A stretch of 64,000 nt of DNA from NCBI GenBank assembly GCA_033807695.1, contig CM066307.1, forward strand, positions 2,294,001 to 2,358,000, read 5' to 3'. The stretch is from Daedaleopsis sinensis. Its lineage: Eukaryota > Basidiomycota > Agaricomycetes > Polyporales > Polyporaceae. Under the pieces are notes generated by a model. The model was not told the origin of the DNA and ran no database searches. It was given only the letters and a program-made list of their open reading frames with translations. This document shows positions 38,392 to 50,366 of this stretch, piece by piece. Position numbers and translations under genes: made by a program. Positions within the stretch are counted from its first letter, which is position 1; every line of letters starts with the position of its first letter.

Positions 38392-40472
38392 ATGAATGTC
38401 CCAGTGCCCACTCGGGGCTTCACCTTTTGGATGGTCTTTCTGTCTGGACTTGTAGTAGAGATTCTTTCAGCCCTAGATCTGGTGAGTACATAGGATCGTG
38501 CCTGCTGAGAGACTGTAATCACAACAGCCTCTCCCTCCTCTCGCCACTGCTAGTCCGCCGTCTCCACTGCTTTCCCAACAATCATCGGCGACCTCCAGGG
38601 AGCTGATTTCATATGGGCCGGAGGTGCATATACCATTTCCTCCACCGCAGTCATCCCTTTCATCGGCGACTTCGCGTCGACATTCGGACGGAAGCCGGTA
38701 CTAATAACTTTCATCCTATGTTTCGCACTGGGATCGGCGCTTTGTGGCGGCGCGCAGAACATGGACATGTTCATCGCTGGTCGCGGTGAGTGACTTACAA
38801 TTCAACTATCCGATGCCGCTAGTGGACTCATCCCAATGCCCAGCCATACAGGGCTTCGGAGGAGGAGGCTGCCTGGCGTCTGTACAGATCATCAACGCAG
38901 ACATGATCCCTTTGCCCGAACGCGGCAAGTTTCAGGGAATCACGGCCTGGTAAATAACCGTCTTAAATCATAGAATCCTTCTAGCTCTAACCTGTTATCT
39001 TAGTCTGTGGGCTATTGCATGGTACTGCATCCCGAGTCGAGAATGGGTCGAGATCCATGGCACTCACTCGTCCTGTTGTGCAGCTCCGCTGGACCCCCCA
39101 TTGGAGGCGCTCTTGCCAATGCAGGGACGTGGAGATGGCTCTTCTTCCTAAACCTGCCCTTGTGTGGCGTTTCGCTTATGCTGGTTGTCGTGTTCCTGCA
39201 CGTCAGAAAGCCGACGACAACCGTTCGTGAGAAGGTCGCGGAGATGGACATCATGTGCGTACAACCTGTCCTTATCCGGAGATGCGGCTCACGAGATGTG
39301 TGTCTTAGCGGCATATCTCTTCTAGTGGGAAGTACGGTGGCTTTCCTCCTCGCCATGACATGGGGAGGAGTTCGCTTCTCTTGGTCGTCACCTCGTGTTT
39401 TGGCACCACTCATCATTGGCGCGGTCGGGATCGTCTCGTTTTTCTTGCTCGAGGCGTTGTGGTTGAAACGTCCGACGGTATGTGAGCCGGATGACCCTCC
39501 GCTGTATGTACTCTCTGACATCCTCTTCAGGTACCCGGATTCCTGTTCACAAGTCAGACTACCCTAAGCGGGTGAGTTCGCTCGGTATATGCTAGAGCTG
39601 GACTCACTCGAATTTCAGATATCTCGGAACGTTCTTCCACGGTATCGTGTCTATCGCGTTAATCTGTGAGCAGTGTCACGCTCCGCTCTGGTCACTCAGC
39701 ACGCGCTGACAGCTTGAAACCTAGACTACATCCCTGTATACTTCCAAGCTACTCAGGGTGCCTCAGCGATTGGATCCGGAGTCGACATGTTCCCAGTTGT
39801 CATCCTCATCCCTGTTGCGGCTATTATCACTGGTGCTTCGATACAAATTGCACGTCGGTACCGCCCACAAAACCGTATCGGATGGGCCATGGTGTTGGTT
39901 GGGTTCGGGGTGCTATCTATCCTCGAGGAGAACAGTTCCCGGGCGGCGTACATTGGGCTACAAGTGCCGGCCGCCATAGGCATTGGAATCATCTGGATCA
40001 GCACGCCTTTCGCTATATTATCGCCTCTCCCGTTCTCTAACAGTGCCCATGCACTCGCATTTTTCATCTTCACCCGTCAATTCGCTCAAGTGAGTTTGTC
40101 CTTTCGCCGAGCTATGTTGGTTGAAGTACTGACGAATGATCATAGAGTTGGGGAATCACCATTGCCGGCACCATCGTTCAGAACGTTCTACAGAACCGTC
40201 TTCCTAAATCGTTTCTTGACACGTTACCAGAGGGCGCACAGATCGCGTATGCAGCCATTCCATCAATTTCGAACATACAGGACGAAGCCCTCCGCGCAAT
40301 GGTACGCCAAGCATATGCGGACTCGACGCGCCTTGTCTGGCAGGTCATGATTGGCTTCGCTGGTGCGGGTCTGCTCTCTACGCTACTCATGGGTGAAGAG
40401 CAGATGAAACGCAGCCTGGACGAAAGATGGGGCTTGCAGGGCAGCCGGATGGCGAACCCGGAATCAGTGTGA
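38392..40472 (+). CDS. MFS-C: DHA2-type major facilitator efflux transporter (14 spans)
   Basis: This is a third 14-span MFS pump. The start at 38392 gives a very short N-terminus (MNVPVPTRGFTFWMVFLSG), shorter than in MFS-A and MFS-B, so transcript data could move it upstream. Exons follow: SAVSTAFPTIIGDLQGADF, FGRKPVLITFILCFALGSAL, AIQGFGGGGCLASVQIINAD, PPIGGALANAGTWRWLFFLN, AMTWGGVRFSWSSPRVLAPL, LFTSQTTLSG, YLGTFFHGIVSIALI, DYIPVYFQATQGASAIGSGV, SNSAHALAFFIFTRQFAQ and WGITIAGTIVQNVLQNRLP. The C-terminus reads DERWGLQGS with the stop at 40470-40472. The DE-[RKN]-W-[GA]-L ending is shared by MFS-A, B and C. About ten introns, all short. Confidence 0.85.
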
Positions 40473-43400
40473 CAACCCCAAGCGATGTGAGCGGAGCTAC
40501 AGCTGCTGGTCTGAGACAGGGTTGGAGCGGAACACGTCGAGGGAATGGCAAACCGAGACGAACGCGTTGTCTCTGCGAAACGAAGAGGGCATACGGCGAC
40601 TTTAACTCGGAGCGTAATCCCCTCGGGCTCGAGGAGGTCTCAGTTGCATGACATTCTGTTAACTTGAGTTCGAGGACAAATTCTACCGTCGCTAGTACGA
40701 AGTTCCTATTGTGTTACCAGTGACCTGTATTCTCGAAATATTCGGATATAGCATGCCTCGAACTTCGTGATGTGGGATACTCGAAGTGTATGCCCGACTG
40801 ATTCCTCAGAACATTCAAGCTCACTGTCATCTGCGCTGGTGAAATTGGTGGTATTAGCGGTGGTATCTCGTTTATCGACTTAGTCGTTCAGGGGACCGCT
40901 CATGGTCGCGCTCTCAGGTTCAAACACTACCGCAATATCCCCGAGCCCTAGGATCGCCCATACCCTGCCAGTGAGACTCAAGTGAGACTGCTAGGCTGTC
41001 GGTGCTACTACAAATCCCCACTCACAGTATAGCACCGTATATGCCGCACAAGACCATTCAGGTGAATCGTGAATGTAGCACGCGGCTCGACGGGAAGTGC
41101 TCACACTAGGACACTGTTACCGCTAGTAGCCGCCGTGAGGTAAACCATCTTCCAACGTTTTGACGAATGATTAATGAGGGTTCAGATACATTCTGACGCA
41201 GCCGTCGATCGCGAATAGTCACTAATTGTGTTTGTGGGCAGCCCATCGCACCTTGAGATGCCTTCTCTCCGTCTTAAGTTTCTACCTTGACGGAGCTTTC
41301 CAGATTCGTACCTAGCCAAGACGGCAGGAGATCGAGACCCTCGGGTGGTGCTTCTTGTCTGTACTCTCTCAACAACACCGCCCAAGGTCTCTTCGGCATC
41401 GGGGAATTGTTTGGGACGTGGTATCGCGCTGACTGGTATAAGATAGTCAGCGCAGCAACGTATGACAGTCAGCCGTGCATATACAGCAAGACGCACCTCT
41501 ACATCCGAATAGCGTACAGAATCAAGACAACCACCACGCTTGCATCAGCTACGGGGCTTGGAGATGAGGATGATATTACGTCGCCGTATGGAGGTGCTCG
41601 TATGATTATTGTCTGCAAATCCAGCTTACCCACTCGAAAATGTGGGGCACTCTCTTATCGAGGCATCGCACAAGAGAACGGAGAAACGGTAACAACGGCG
41701 AACGGCACCCAGAGCCACCCCGCGCGAGAAGTCGTGGTGAGACAGCAAAGCTCGGCAGACGGGAGGCAATGAGTATTTGGGATACGACGATGTATCGGGA
41801 CTACTACCTACAGCAAGAAGCGACGCGACAGGGAAAGACAGCGAGCACCGATGCAGTCGACCGATCCGATGTATACGATCGTACCGAGTCCGACTTTGAG
41901 CGAGCCAAGAGGGTCGCCTGAGCAGTTCGTTGATGCCCTCCCTGGTTCACGTCTGCGCTAGTGAGATGCGCGTTGAACCTGTCGACACGAGATATCTCGG
42001 GCAACAGCGGGATCTTGCGAACGATGACGAGCGGCGAAAGATAGGCTTCGGAGACCTAGGTTTTCAATGGATATCGACGAGGGGCGAGGTGGGCGGGTGA
42101 GATAAATTCGCTTATGGATGTCGAAGTAGGGATTGGGAGGGGTGGAGGATCTGCTGCAGAGAACGGCAAACAGTCGGCTGTATCGGTGACACATGAGGAT
42201 ATACGCCATGCGTCGAGTTCGAGATCAGCGACCTTTGGTCCTCATGTTTTCACAACGTAGTCTGGTCGAGCGGGCGCAACAGATTTAAATGCCAGGGTGA
42301 AGGAAGGAAGCGGACAGGAGAAGGATGATGTAGAAACGTACCTGAAGCATGGATGACCATACCCTACATTCGCTTGATATCAGCACCAGATCTCGTTTGT
42401 GTGCATATTGTAACGTGCCAGTAGTGAGCTTAAGAGAAAAGGGGATCAAAACGCTATAAAATAGGGAGATACGAGCGAGGATCGACAACGCTTGCGCCTA
42501 CTCACCAGGACCCTCCGATCCTCCACCTAGTGCTGTCACCTTCCACATTTCCTGACACACTGCAAGGTCGCATTGAGTTCAAAATAACTAACGACCGAAC
42601 GCGTGAGATGACGGGGAGGTTAAGAAAACGAATAAGGACAAAGTGGCGATGTACTCACCAATATACGATACTGACAGAGTCTGTTCGCTGATACCTCGAA
42701 GCCTTTGAATATCCCCAAGCCTTTGGGCCACGGGCCTCATGAGCCAGTCAACAGTATTGACGCTCTAGGGAATGTTTACGCTTAAGCCTTAGATGTACGC
42801 TATGAGAGAAAAATCAGTTGTGACAGTCGCTGGTGATGGGCGGTAGACATACTTGTAGCAGCGTCAGGAATTCTCTCTTACTCATCTAGCAGACGCACAA
42901 CACCTCTCCTCGCAGCAAGCGACAGCATAGGGGCACATTAGCCACGGTCCAAGGGCAGATCCGAGGCCAACTTCAGGAGAGTGAGTGCGACATGAAGCTC
43001 CGTCATGAGGATGGTGAGCAGGACATTCTCGCGCCTGAGGGACAGAAAACGCGACGGTGACGGTGTGTGGGGCGGCGAGTTGAGAAACGTTGAGAGCGCA
43101 GAGCTAGCGCAGACTGTCGCCAGTACTAGTGTCGTAGTATGTAGACGATGGTGGCAACAGTCGGACTCGCAAGAACGTCGACCGTCGACGCCGGTTTGCA
43201 ATTGCTCACGTAGACGCTCCTATGGTTTCTGGCGCTCCGAGACCTCCGACCTTCTCCGACTCATTTAGGCGCTCCTGACACCGGGACTAGTACTGTCAGT
43301 CGACCAATGGGAGCTGCCACTTACTATACCAGTCAACGATTTGAACCGAGATGTTTAACTACTAATCCTTGATCAGAGACGTTGTAGCTTTGTATCATAA

Positions 43401-43496
43401 CACCATGATGGTTGCTTTGTGCAAGAGAAGTAGCGACGACATGCCATGACAGAGCAAAACGATAGCACCTTGTTAGCTGACTGACGCGGGAACATC
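40473..43496. other. 3-kb gap without a recognised gene
   Basis: This lies between the 3' ends of MFS-C (plus) and DUF6534-6 (minus). Plus-strand open frames of 161 codons (41287) and 93 codons (41640) show no family features. A TATA-like element (TATAAAATAG) at 42455-42464 has no recognisable gene downstream. Two copies of CTAGTACTG (43121 on the minus strand and 43287 on the plus strand) are here. A minus-strand frame at 43201-42938 ends in a hydrophobic stretch (ENVLLTILMTELHVALTLL) and could be part of a small unknown protein. Confidence 0.35.
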
Positions 43497-45738
43497 CTAT
43501 CCGTCGATATTCCCTCCACCATGGTAGGAAAGGTAGGGGCGCTTTGATGGACCAGGTTCGCCGTTTTTACATGTTAAGTCGCAACCGCTGGCGGTGTCGT
43601 CGGCGATATCAGCTGCCTTGATATCGATAACAACCGCGGTCAGTTGAGGCTGACAGCGACCGGGACGGGGAGGGTCAGGTTCTTCGTCAGGATTGCCAGA
43701 GACACCAGAAGCGCACCTCACTGCGCTGTGTCGCGTGGTCGCTGCGACTTCGGGATTGTGAGGCACCATGGTTGCTGCGTTTTATCCTGCTCAGGCTGAA
43801 GGAGTTAGATCCCCCGCTCAGCATAGCTTCCTTCAGCCCCGTTCGGCAGTTGAGGCTGTCCGGAGTACTATGAGTAGCTGGTAACAGGGCTAGAGAGTCA
43901 AACTCACAAAGCGAGAACGGAGTTCGAGTAGACTTTTTGTAGAGCGTGAGCGCAAGTATAGTACGGGTACAGAGTCAGAGACTCACTCTTGGTCGTCGGA
44001 ATTGCCATCGCCATGTAGATGAAAGTGTCTCTTGATGTGATTGACTGCGAGATGTCCAAGTCAGTGCCCAGTCAGAGTGTATAACGTCCCAAGTGAGACT
44101 CACGGTAATGAAAGCCGGAATGGTGAGAGCACTGTAGGGATCATGCGTCACAGCTTTGCCGCGATCTAGACCAGTATAGACAGACACTCACGTATTCAGG
44201 AAGGCTGCGGTAAAACAAATCAGTGAACTTCACAGTGGCAAGTTGGTGGAGCCTCACTGGCAATAACTGCATATAGAGCGAGAGAATCCAACGTAACCTG
44301 CGTCCTGATGAGTTTCCATGTTAGTCCCGTGTGCCGAGATAGGCAGGATTTTACCCACCCTCTGAAAGCCGTCCGACTCGTGCGCAAAAATATCACGAAC
44401 ACAACCAACAGGACCAAGTCTGTTACAGTCACTAAACAGAACAGTACCGAGTCCATCCACTGTCGGACAGGTCATCAGGAGAGAAAATGCAGGTCACTAT
44501 GCTTGAAACGTACGAGGTATGGAGCGAAATCGAAGAATGTTCTGCTGTTAATTCTTTACGAGGATGTGAGCGAGATTCCATGCGAAAGAGATGGAATTGC
44601 TAACGCATGGTATGTTGCCACTATGCCACTGAGAGTTAGCGCACGTATCACGGCGTGAGCTGAGTAGTGACCAGCCTCACCAATCATGAATCCTCCAGAG
44701 AACATCAGACGAGGTTATCAGTCAGACATGCAGAGCAATTATACTGACCTAGCTCGACCACAATCAAGGCTCCCTGATCGTATGTAAGAGCACGGCACCA
44801 ATTACGGACCTAGAACCTACAAGGACTATACGCACCACTGCGAATACAACCAACTTATACCGACGGTTGACTATGCAATGCGTGAGTTACTTCTCCGAAA
44901 CATCCATTGTCTGACTCACCTAAGTATATACGTCGCGCATAGAAACTTGAACATCGGATGTCAGGTCTATATCGTCTAGGTATAAATAGAGCGCACACCT
45001 TTGTGCACAAATGACGACAGCTCCCTACTAGCAGTCAGATCTTACTGCTAGTGGTACCAAGGGATTTGACAAGCTTACAGTCGATATTGACATCACCTTC
45101 CATGCTGTCAGATTAAGCGTTTCGTTGCGAGTTATGAGAGAAGACCTACTTGAATAGACCTGAGCCGGCCACTCGTGTGAGCTCGGAGGATACGACAGTG
45201 CATAGGATGACTTACCATTCACCGAACAGCAGATTCAGCGGATCGAAGAAGTTGTTGACCAAGTAGTGATAGCTGACGTCATGAGGTGAGCTTGGAGAAG
45301 TTGATATGTCGATGATTGCATACCTGATGTGTATGAGGGTGACTGTGTGAAATGTATCCGCCACACTGTAGGAGAGAATGTCAGACACAACCCTATGGCT
45401 TGCAGCACGAGTACGAATAGGATCTCACAACATCACAAGGACCTGAAGCAGTGGTGAGAGTCAGGCGGAAATAGAACCAACAGAATACAGTCTTGCGCAC
45501 CAAGAGCTTCAGAACGGCAACATCGCCTGGATACGACCGGTAGTACTGGAATGTCTGGTTGATAGTGACACCGTAGAGGCTGTTTAAGAACGTCATGAGG
45601 AAGAGTTTCACGCGGTCTCGACGTCACGCACCCGACGGCAATGAATGAGCTGAGTAAGACGGCACCAAAGGTGTTCGTGAGTGAAGGAAGTGGCGGAAGC
45701 GCGGGAACAGGAGGCGCAGCTGTCTCTGGCCCTTCCAT
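43497..45738 (-). CDS. DUF6534 multi-pass membrane protein, copy 6
   Basis: This is a DUF6534 family membrane protein of unknown function. Exon 1 starts at 45738 (MEGPETAAPPVPALPPLPSL) and ends FGAVLLSSFIAVG. Exon 2 reads SLYGVTINQTFQYYRSYPGD. Then come VADTFHTVTLIH and SYHYLVNNFFDPLNLLFGEW. A 10-base micro-exon at 45150-45159 codes W-S-I-Q, followed by SFYARRIYL. The domain core reads VTDLVLLVVFVIFLRTSRTA (about 44440-44380), then TQVTLDSLALYAVIAS, SALTIPAFIT, SRDTFIYMAMAIPTTK and VYSNSVLAL. The last exons begin LNCRTGLKEAMLSGG. A 68-base intron at about 43670-43737 would then lead into QLTAVVIDIKAADIADD, the tail motif, with the stop at 43497. The segment TQVTLDSLALYAV replaces the usual TDSLID..YTINTG, so this copy is diverged. 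Confidence 0.75.
45150..45159 (-). other. 10-base micro-exon of DUF6534-6
   Basis: On the minus strand the exon is gtctattcaa, after an acceptor CTCAG and before a donor GTAGGT. It gives W-S-I-Q. Confidence 0.65.
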
Positions 45739-46160
45739 AGCTCGAGGAGGGGACTGTGGGGGTCTCGGAGACCGCAGAGGGGGGAAGGGGCACGGTCGAG
45801 CGAGTTTCAGCGGGATAAGACTCTCCGATGCTGCCCCACGGAGTCCTCATCATCTGTCATCTGCGGTTAGATGTGGCGTCGACATCATTTTGAAGACAAC
45901 ATCAAAGAAGTACGGGGGATGAAAAAGAAGCCTCGCGCGCAGCGCCTGAGAGAACCCTCAGCGGTCGGCGCCTTCACCACCGGAAGAGTACCGATGAGCG
46001 CGCTTGCGGTAGACTGGCAGATGGGCAGACTTGTAGATGACACACGCCGCCGCCGCAGTCTCACGATTGAGAGCTTTGAGCATGCCAGTGCGAGTATAGA
46101 ACTCCAATGTAGGACCAAGTCCTTCCGACATCATCTAATAATGTAGGCCCGGACTTAAAT

Positions 46161-46187
46161 CTTCAAGCTTCAAGCTTCAGCTTCAAG
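46161..46187. repeat. Short tandem repeat, TTCAAGC units
   Basis: The plus strand reads about four units of TTCAAGC, one of them shortened to TTCAGC. It lies at the 3' side of the DUF6534 remnant. Confidence 0.6.
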
Positions 46188-46239
46188 TATTGTCCGAGAT
46201 TATCACTGCCAGTGGACCGTATTGCGATGTAGAAACTCA

Positions 46240-46990
46240 CCGTCCGAGCTAACGGTACATCATCGCCGCCCATACAACATTCCCCATGCTCGACCCTGCG
46301 TGGGCTTGATGTAAACATGACAAGATGCACTGTCAGATATAGTGTGCTCTGTCAGTAGCGTCGACCACTTGGGCATTATGAATGTAGTATACTCACTTGC
46401 ACACTGAGTTGACGGACGACCAGCAGAAGCTCAGCGCTCAGTAGACGGTGTGCAGTGACTCAGAGTTCTGCGGAGATATCGTCGGAGAATCGAAGTGAGC
46501 TCCGATTGTGCGCCACCTTTGACTTCGACCGAACCATAACCTTCTCGAGCTTTCGCCACGAAGTACTTGTAGTAAATACTGGTGCGTGTCAATGTCAGCT
46601 CCGACTGAAGCCCAACAATGTCGCGCAAGCTCGTGACGACTGATAATCTCCCGCAAATACGTATGAGAAGACCGAGATCCCAGGCTTGTGTCTTCTGAAG
46701 TTCCAGATCAGTATGAAAACCCCGACGGCGCTGAACTCGTGAATCAATTGACTTCTGCGAATACCTCCAAGTTCAAGTGCACGGAAGTCAGGTGCTCCGC
46801 GAAGATAAGGATGTACTCTGGTCTCAGAGAGACAGTAGTATCATCGCGTTCACCTTAGGCCGAAGTTCTCAAGCTGTTTGTTGTACAGATATCGCGTTGA
46901 GGCTTCTCTTTTCCAGCTGATCGTGTCAGAGACACTCGCGTGGAAAGGGATCTTGCTCACCACGAACTTCGGCAGTACTAGCTCGATAAT
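46240..46990 (-). pseudogene. Decayed DUF6534 remnant between copies 6 and 7
   Basis: Pieces in the right order for the family can be read on the minus strand. Near 46970 is IIELVLPKFV followed by a donor GTGAGC, like the end of exon 2. Near 46825-46780 is YILIFAEHLTSVHLN, like the YYYLVTNYFxP exon. Near 46290-46250 is GNVVWAAMMYR, like the IWAAxxxxxTK exon. Stops and missing exons separate them, and no start or first exon is visible. It sits head-to-tail between two full copies on the same strand, as expected for a third tandem duplicate that has degraded. The resemblance is weak piece by piece. Confidence 0.4.
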
Positions 46991-47133
46991 GTGGGTAATC
47001 TTTAGCTAGCCGTAGTCATCATTCACCAGATATATAATGTGTTTACATGCGCACAGCAACAATGATACGGAAACCATGGCAGTTATGCTAGAGCAGAGTA
47101 CCTCGTTAATTCCGCTCTCATGTTTCCTCCGGT

Positions 47134-49475
47134 CTAATGACCGACAGCAAACGTGACCGACTCCTTCGGATCGTTCCTGCTTGCCACAGACGATATGGAA
47201 TTAACATGGTCTTCGCCTTCGACCTCTGTCGTCACTTTTATATCAATCATGGACGGAGGCTCCTCTTCGGGAAGCTGCGATATTAAGTGAGCCGTGTTCT
47301 TAGATCTGGAAGTTCTGGGGAGCTAACCTGTGGAACATTCCACCGCTCGGCGGCTGCTCTTCGGTTCGCTCGGGTGATTGTGTACGCAGTGAACGAGCCG
47401 GCTTCAAAGATATCCATGTTGCGAGTGACCGCGAGCTTCCGTGAATTAAGACTAGATACGCAGACTCAGTCACGGCTCTAAGCTGCGTGGGCATGCGATG
47501 TCACAGGGACTCACACGGAAAGAAGTGTGGTCATGTAGACTGTCAATGGATAGATCAGACTACAGTTGTATTCGTGATGAATGGAAATAGGACGTACGCC
47601 TCGCCGTAATAAGATTGCATGCTACCCAGTATAGGGTTTTTTGAAACGCAGCATCCTAGCACGACAATCTTAGTATGTGGTGTGTGACACGAGAGTGCAA
47701 TCACACTCACGAGAATCAAGGACATAAGGTCGAACACACTGCACGGAAGAATCAGTTCAGTTGTCCTACCGCAGAGAGTCAAGATGAGATCATCTTACAG
47801 CACAATCAACCCTGAGAGACTCAAGTAAGAAGCAGTTGGCGAGATGGCTATAAGATGACGCACCTGTATTGAGCCCCCATATAATAACGAGATCTACATA
47901 GCCGTCGTTCCTAGTGTTATATAAGCACAACCAGGCTTCGATAGATCATAGCGCTCCTGGTGCATGCGTACGTTTGAAGACCCGAGCGAGCCCGCCGAAG
48001 AACAGTGATGAGCGACCCCGTCACGAGAAAGTTGACCATGGTGAGAGACGCAAAGGTCAACGAGATTGTCCACTGAAGCGAACAGCATTAATTAGCCCAG
48101 TTTTGTGCGGATGACATGACTTCACCTACTTGATTGTCTGCATATGCGTCAATGTGCGACGAAGTGAAGCTTGTGTAGTAGATGATTGGATAGTTAGTCG
48201 GTGCTCACGATACATCTTGACTTGCTTGCATCCAGACTCACCCTTTATACGACAGGACTAGCATGTGTACGTTGTAAGTCGGTGGATTAACAGCTGCAAG
48301 TTCGACACTCACGTATATCCCCAGCTAGATCAGTCATCTCCATTAGCACCGCGTCATAGTCCAAACAGACTCCGGCTTACCCAGCTTCACAAGCAGGAAT
48401 ATCGCCTAAATATGAATTAGCGTTCGGCCCTGTTGAAATCTCAGGAAGATATCTTACAGCGACTATGATAATGACCTTGTACTTGAACGAGACTGTCGGC
48501 GAGGTCCTATCAGCTACGTGGACTTATAATAAATGCTTTGAGAGCATACTTATGGACACACGACGGAGGAAGAAGCTTAAGATAGGTCAGCGAATGTCTT
48601 AGCCAGGATGCCTGTGACGGACTGACACCTGGGACACCGTCGTGATAATTCCCTGGTAAATATATATCTCAGTCAATAGGCAACACTAGGAGTGATTTTG
48701 GAAGCATTGAGACGTACACCAGTCACAGCAATCAACTAGTAGGTGTCGCATTGTGGTTAGCTTGATGGATATAAGATCGCTCACAAGCCATGGCAGTGAG
48801 TTACGTACGTTGGACGACCTACACATTCAGTGTCGGTGTTAGTGTCGAACTGGGAGCATGAGATGTATCGGACGACGTACCAGACAGTTGTAGTCAACAC
48901 AGTTGGCTCGAAGTAGTGCGTCACAAGGAAGTAATAGCTTCGAACGCGGTGGTGGTCAGCACATTTGTTAGACAGAGTACAAGAACGCTCACTTGGCATG
49001 AATCGCGAAGATCACATGGAGTGTTTCCATCAACCTGCGAGTTAGAGTAAGCAAGGATAGCCGTACAGTGCAAGAGAACTGCCGGCGTACGCGACTGTGA
49101 AGACCTACAAGACATGTCGCAAGTCAGCCGTTGCTCTGCAAGCGCCACGTTCAAGAGACGTACAATTGTGCGTATGAGAAGGGTGTCGGTGGGATACAGT
49201 CTGCAGTAGCGGTATGTCTGGTGCATTCCGATGCCGTACAATCTATCAGGGATGCACTGGCATGTCAGCTTCGAAGTGCCCGGTAAAATGCAACGCGAGC
49301 GCGAACATGAGGGCCGCACTCACACCACGCTCACAAAAGATCCGATGAGCAGCGCGCCGAACGTGCTGTCAAGGCTCGGAACCTCCGTCACACCCAGCGG
49401 CGAGATGCCTGCGGATGCGCCAGGGTTCGTGACTCCTGTAGGGCTGCTGGTGCTGGTGCTAGGAACGCTTTCCAT
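47134..49475 (-). CDS. DUF6534 multi-pass membrane protein, copy 7
   Basis: This is a DUF6534 family membrane protein of unknown function. The start at 49475 gives a Ser/Pro/Thr-rich N-terminus (MESVPSTSTSSPTGV, about 35 residues) before DSTFGALLIGSFVSV. Exon 2 reads LYGIGMHQTYRYCRLYPTD. Then come LMETLHVIFAIHA and SYYFLVTHYFEPTVLTTTVW. A 10-base micro-exon at 48809-48818 codes W-S-S-N. The domain core reads MVNFLVTGSLITVLRRARSG (about 48040-47980), VDLVIIWGLNTG, GLIVL, SVFDLMSLILV, FQKTLYWVACNLITA and VYMTTLLS. The last exons give LNSRKLAVTRNMDIFEAGSF and, after a 55-base intron, a tail with MIDIKVTTEVEGEDHV. The stop is at 47134-47136. Middle exons between 48150 and 48700 are only partly placed. 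Confidence 0.75.
48809..48818 (-). other. 10-base micro-exon of DUF6534-7
   Basis: On the minus strand the exon is gtcgtccaac, after an acceptor TGTAG and before a donor GTACGT. It gives W-S-S-N. Confidence 0.65.
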
Positions 49476-50366
49476 GGCCGAGTGTAGTAGAACTGCGATG
49501 AGAGTTCGATGGCCGCGCACAAGATGTAGGAGAGTCTTATAGAACCTAACGAACTATTCCGCCGGTATCATCGCTCTAGCGGCCCCCTTGGGTGCTTCTT
49601 GGGGAATTGATGTAACGCCCTGTCATCGGCGTTCCGGCATTGGTGACGCACATGAGAGAAGGAATCAGCGAGGAGGCTTAGAGTGAGTCCAATTCTAGCG
49701 CTGGCCGCTCACCGCTTCACGGTCGTCTACGAACCCTGAGTCTGTTGTTGCTCGCTCATACCGTAGAAGCATGCGCGCTGATGCGCGCTGCCCTCTCCAT
49801 GCTCCTCTGCTTCGTTTGCTGTGAAGGTGTTGCCGTGACTGAGATGGAAGCCTGGCAAGAGATCTCGCGATGCACTTGACACAGCGATCGGAGCACCCAC
49901 ACTCGCCCGCGCCGCATGGGCGAGATGATGCATGATGGGCGGGTATAGTGCACTCGCGAGTGCTTCTGCGCGGGCACAGCCAATATGCTAGCTATCTGCG
50001 GGAGACGCGGAGTAGAATTAGCCGGTACACAAGACGCACATGACGCACCGTAGTGTCGTGCCACACGGACACCTGGACTCCGGACTCATCGAAAACGAGG
50101 CGTCCACACTGTGCAAGGAAACTCTGTCCACAAAAAATGTGATCCAGTACACAGCAATCGGTACTCGGGAGCGCGAATGCGTAGTATAGATAACAAGACT
50201 CCATAAGAGGAGGGACTAAGGTTAGATCGAAGCGTTGGCACCGGGAACGCGTGCGGGAGAGTGTAGACGTAGAGTAACACGGTCGCGAACAGCATGTGCG
50301 AAACCGGGACCGGTCTTCCCTTCGCATCGTCAAGGACGGTACTGCGGGACTTCATCACGTCCCACC
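49476..50366. promoter_or_regulatory. Intergenic, upstream of DUF6534-7 and downstream of the DHA1 transporter
   Basis: About 0.9 kb without a recognisable gene; it includes the promoter of DUF6534-7. Overlapping frames at 49727-50370 have no family features. Confidence 0.35.

Noticed and set aside
39012..39521. 169-codon frame antisense to MFS-C
   Set aside because: A shadow frame of the clear transporter exons on the plus strand.
42455..42464. TATA box marking a promoter
   Set aside because: TATAAAATAG is a good match to a TATA element, but no recognisable gene starts downstream on either strand, so I do not call a promoter.
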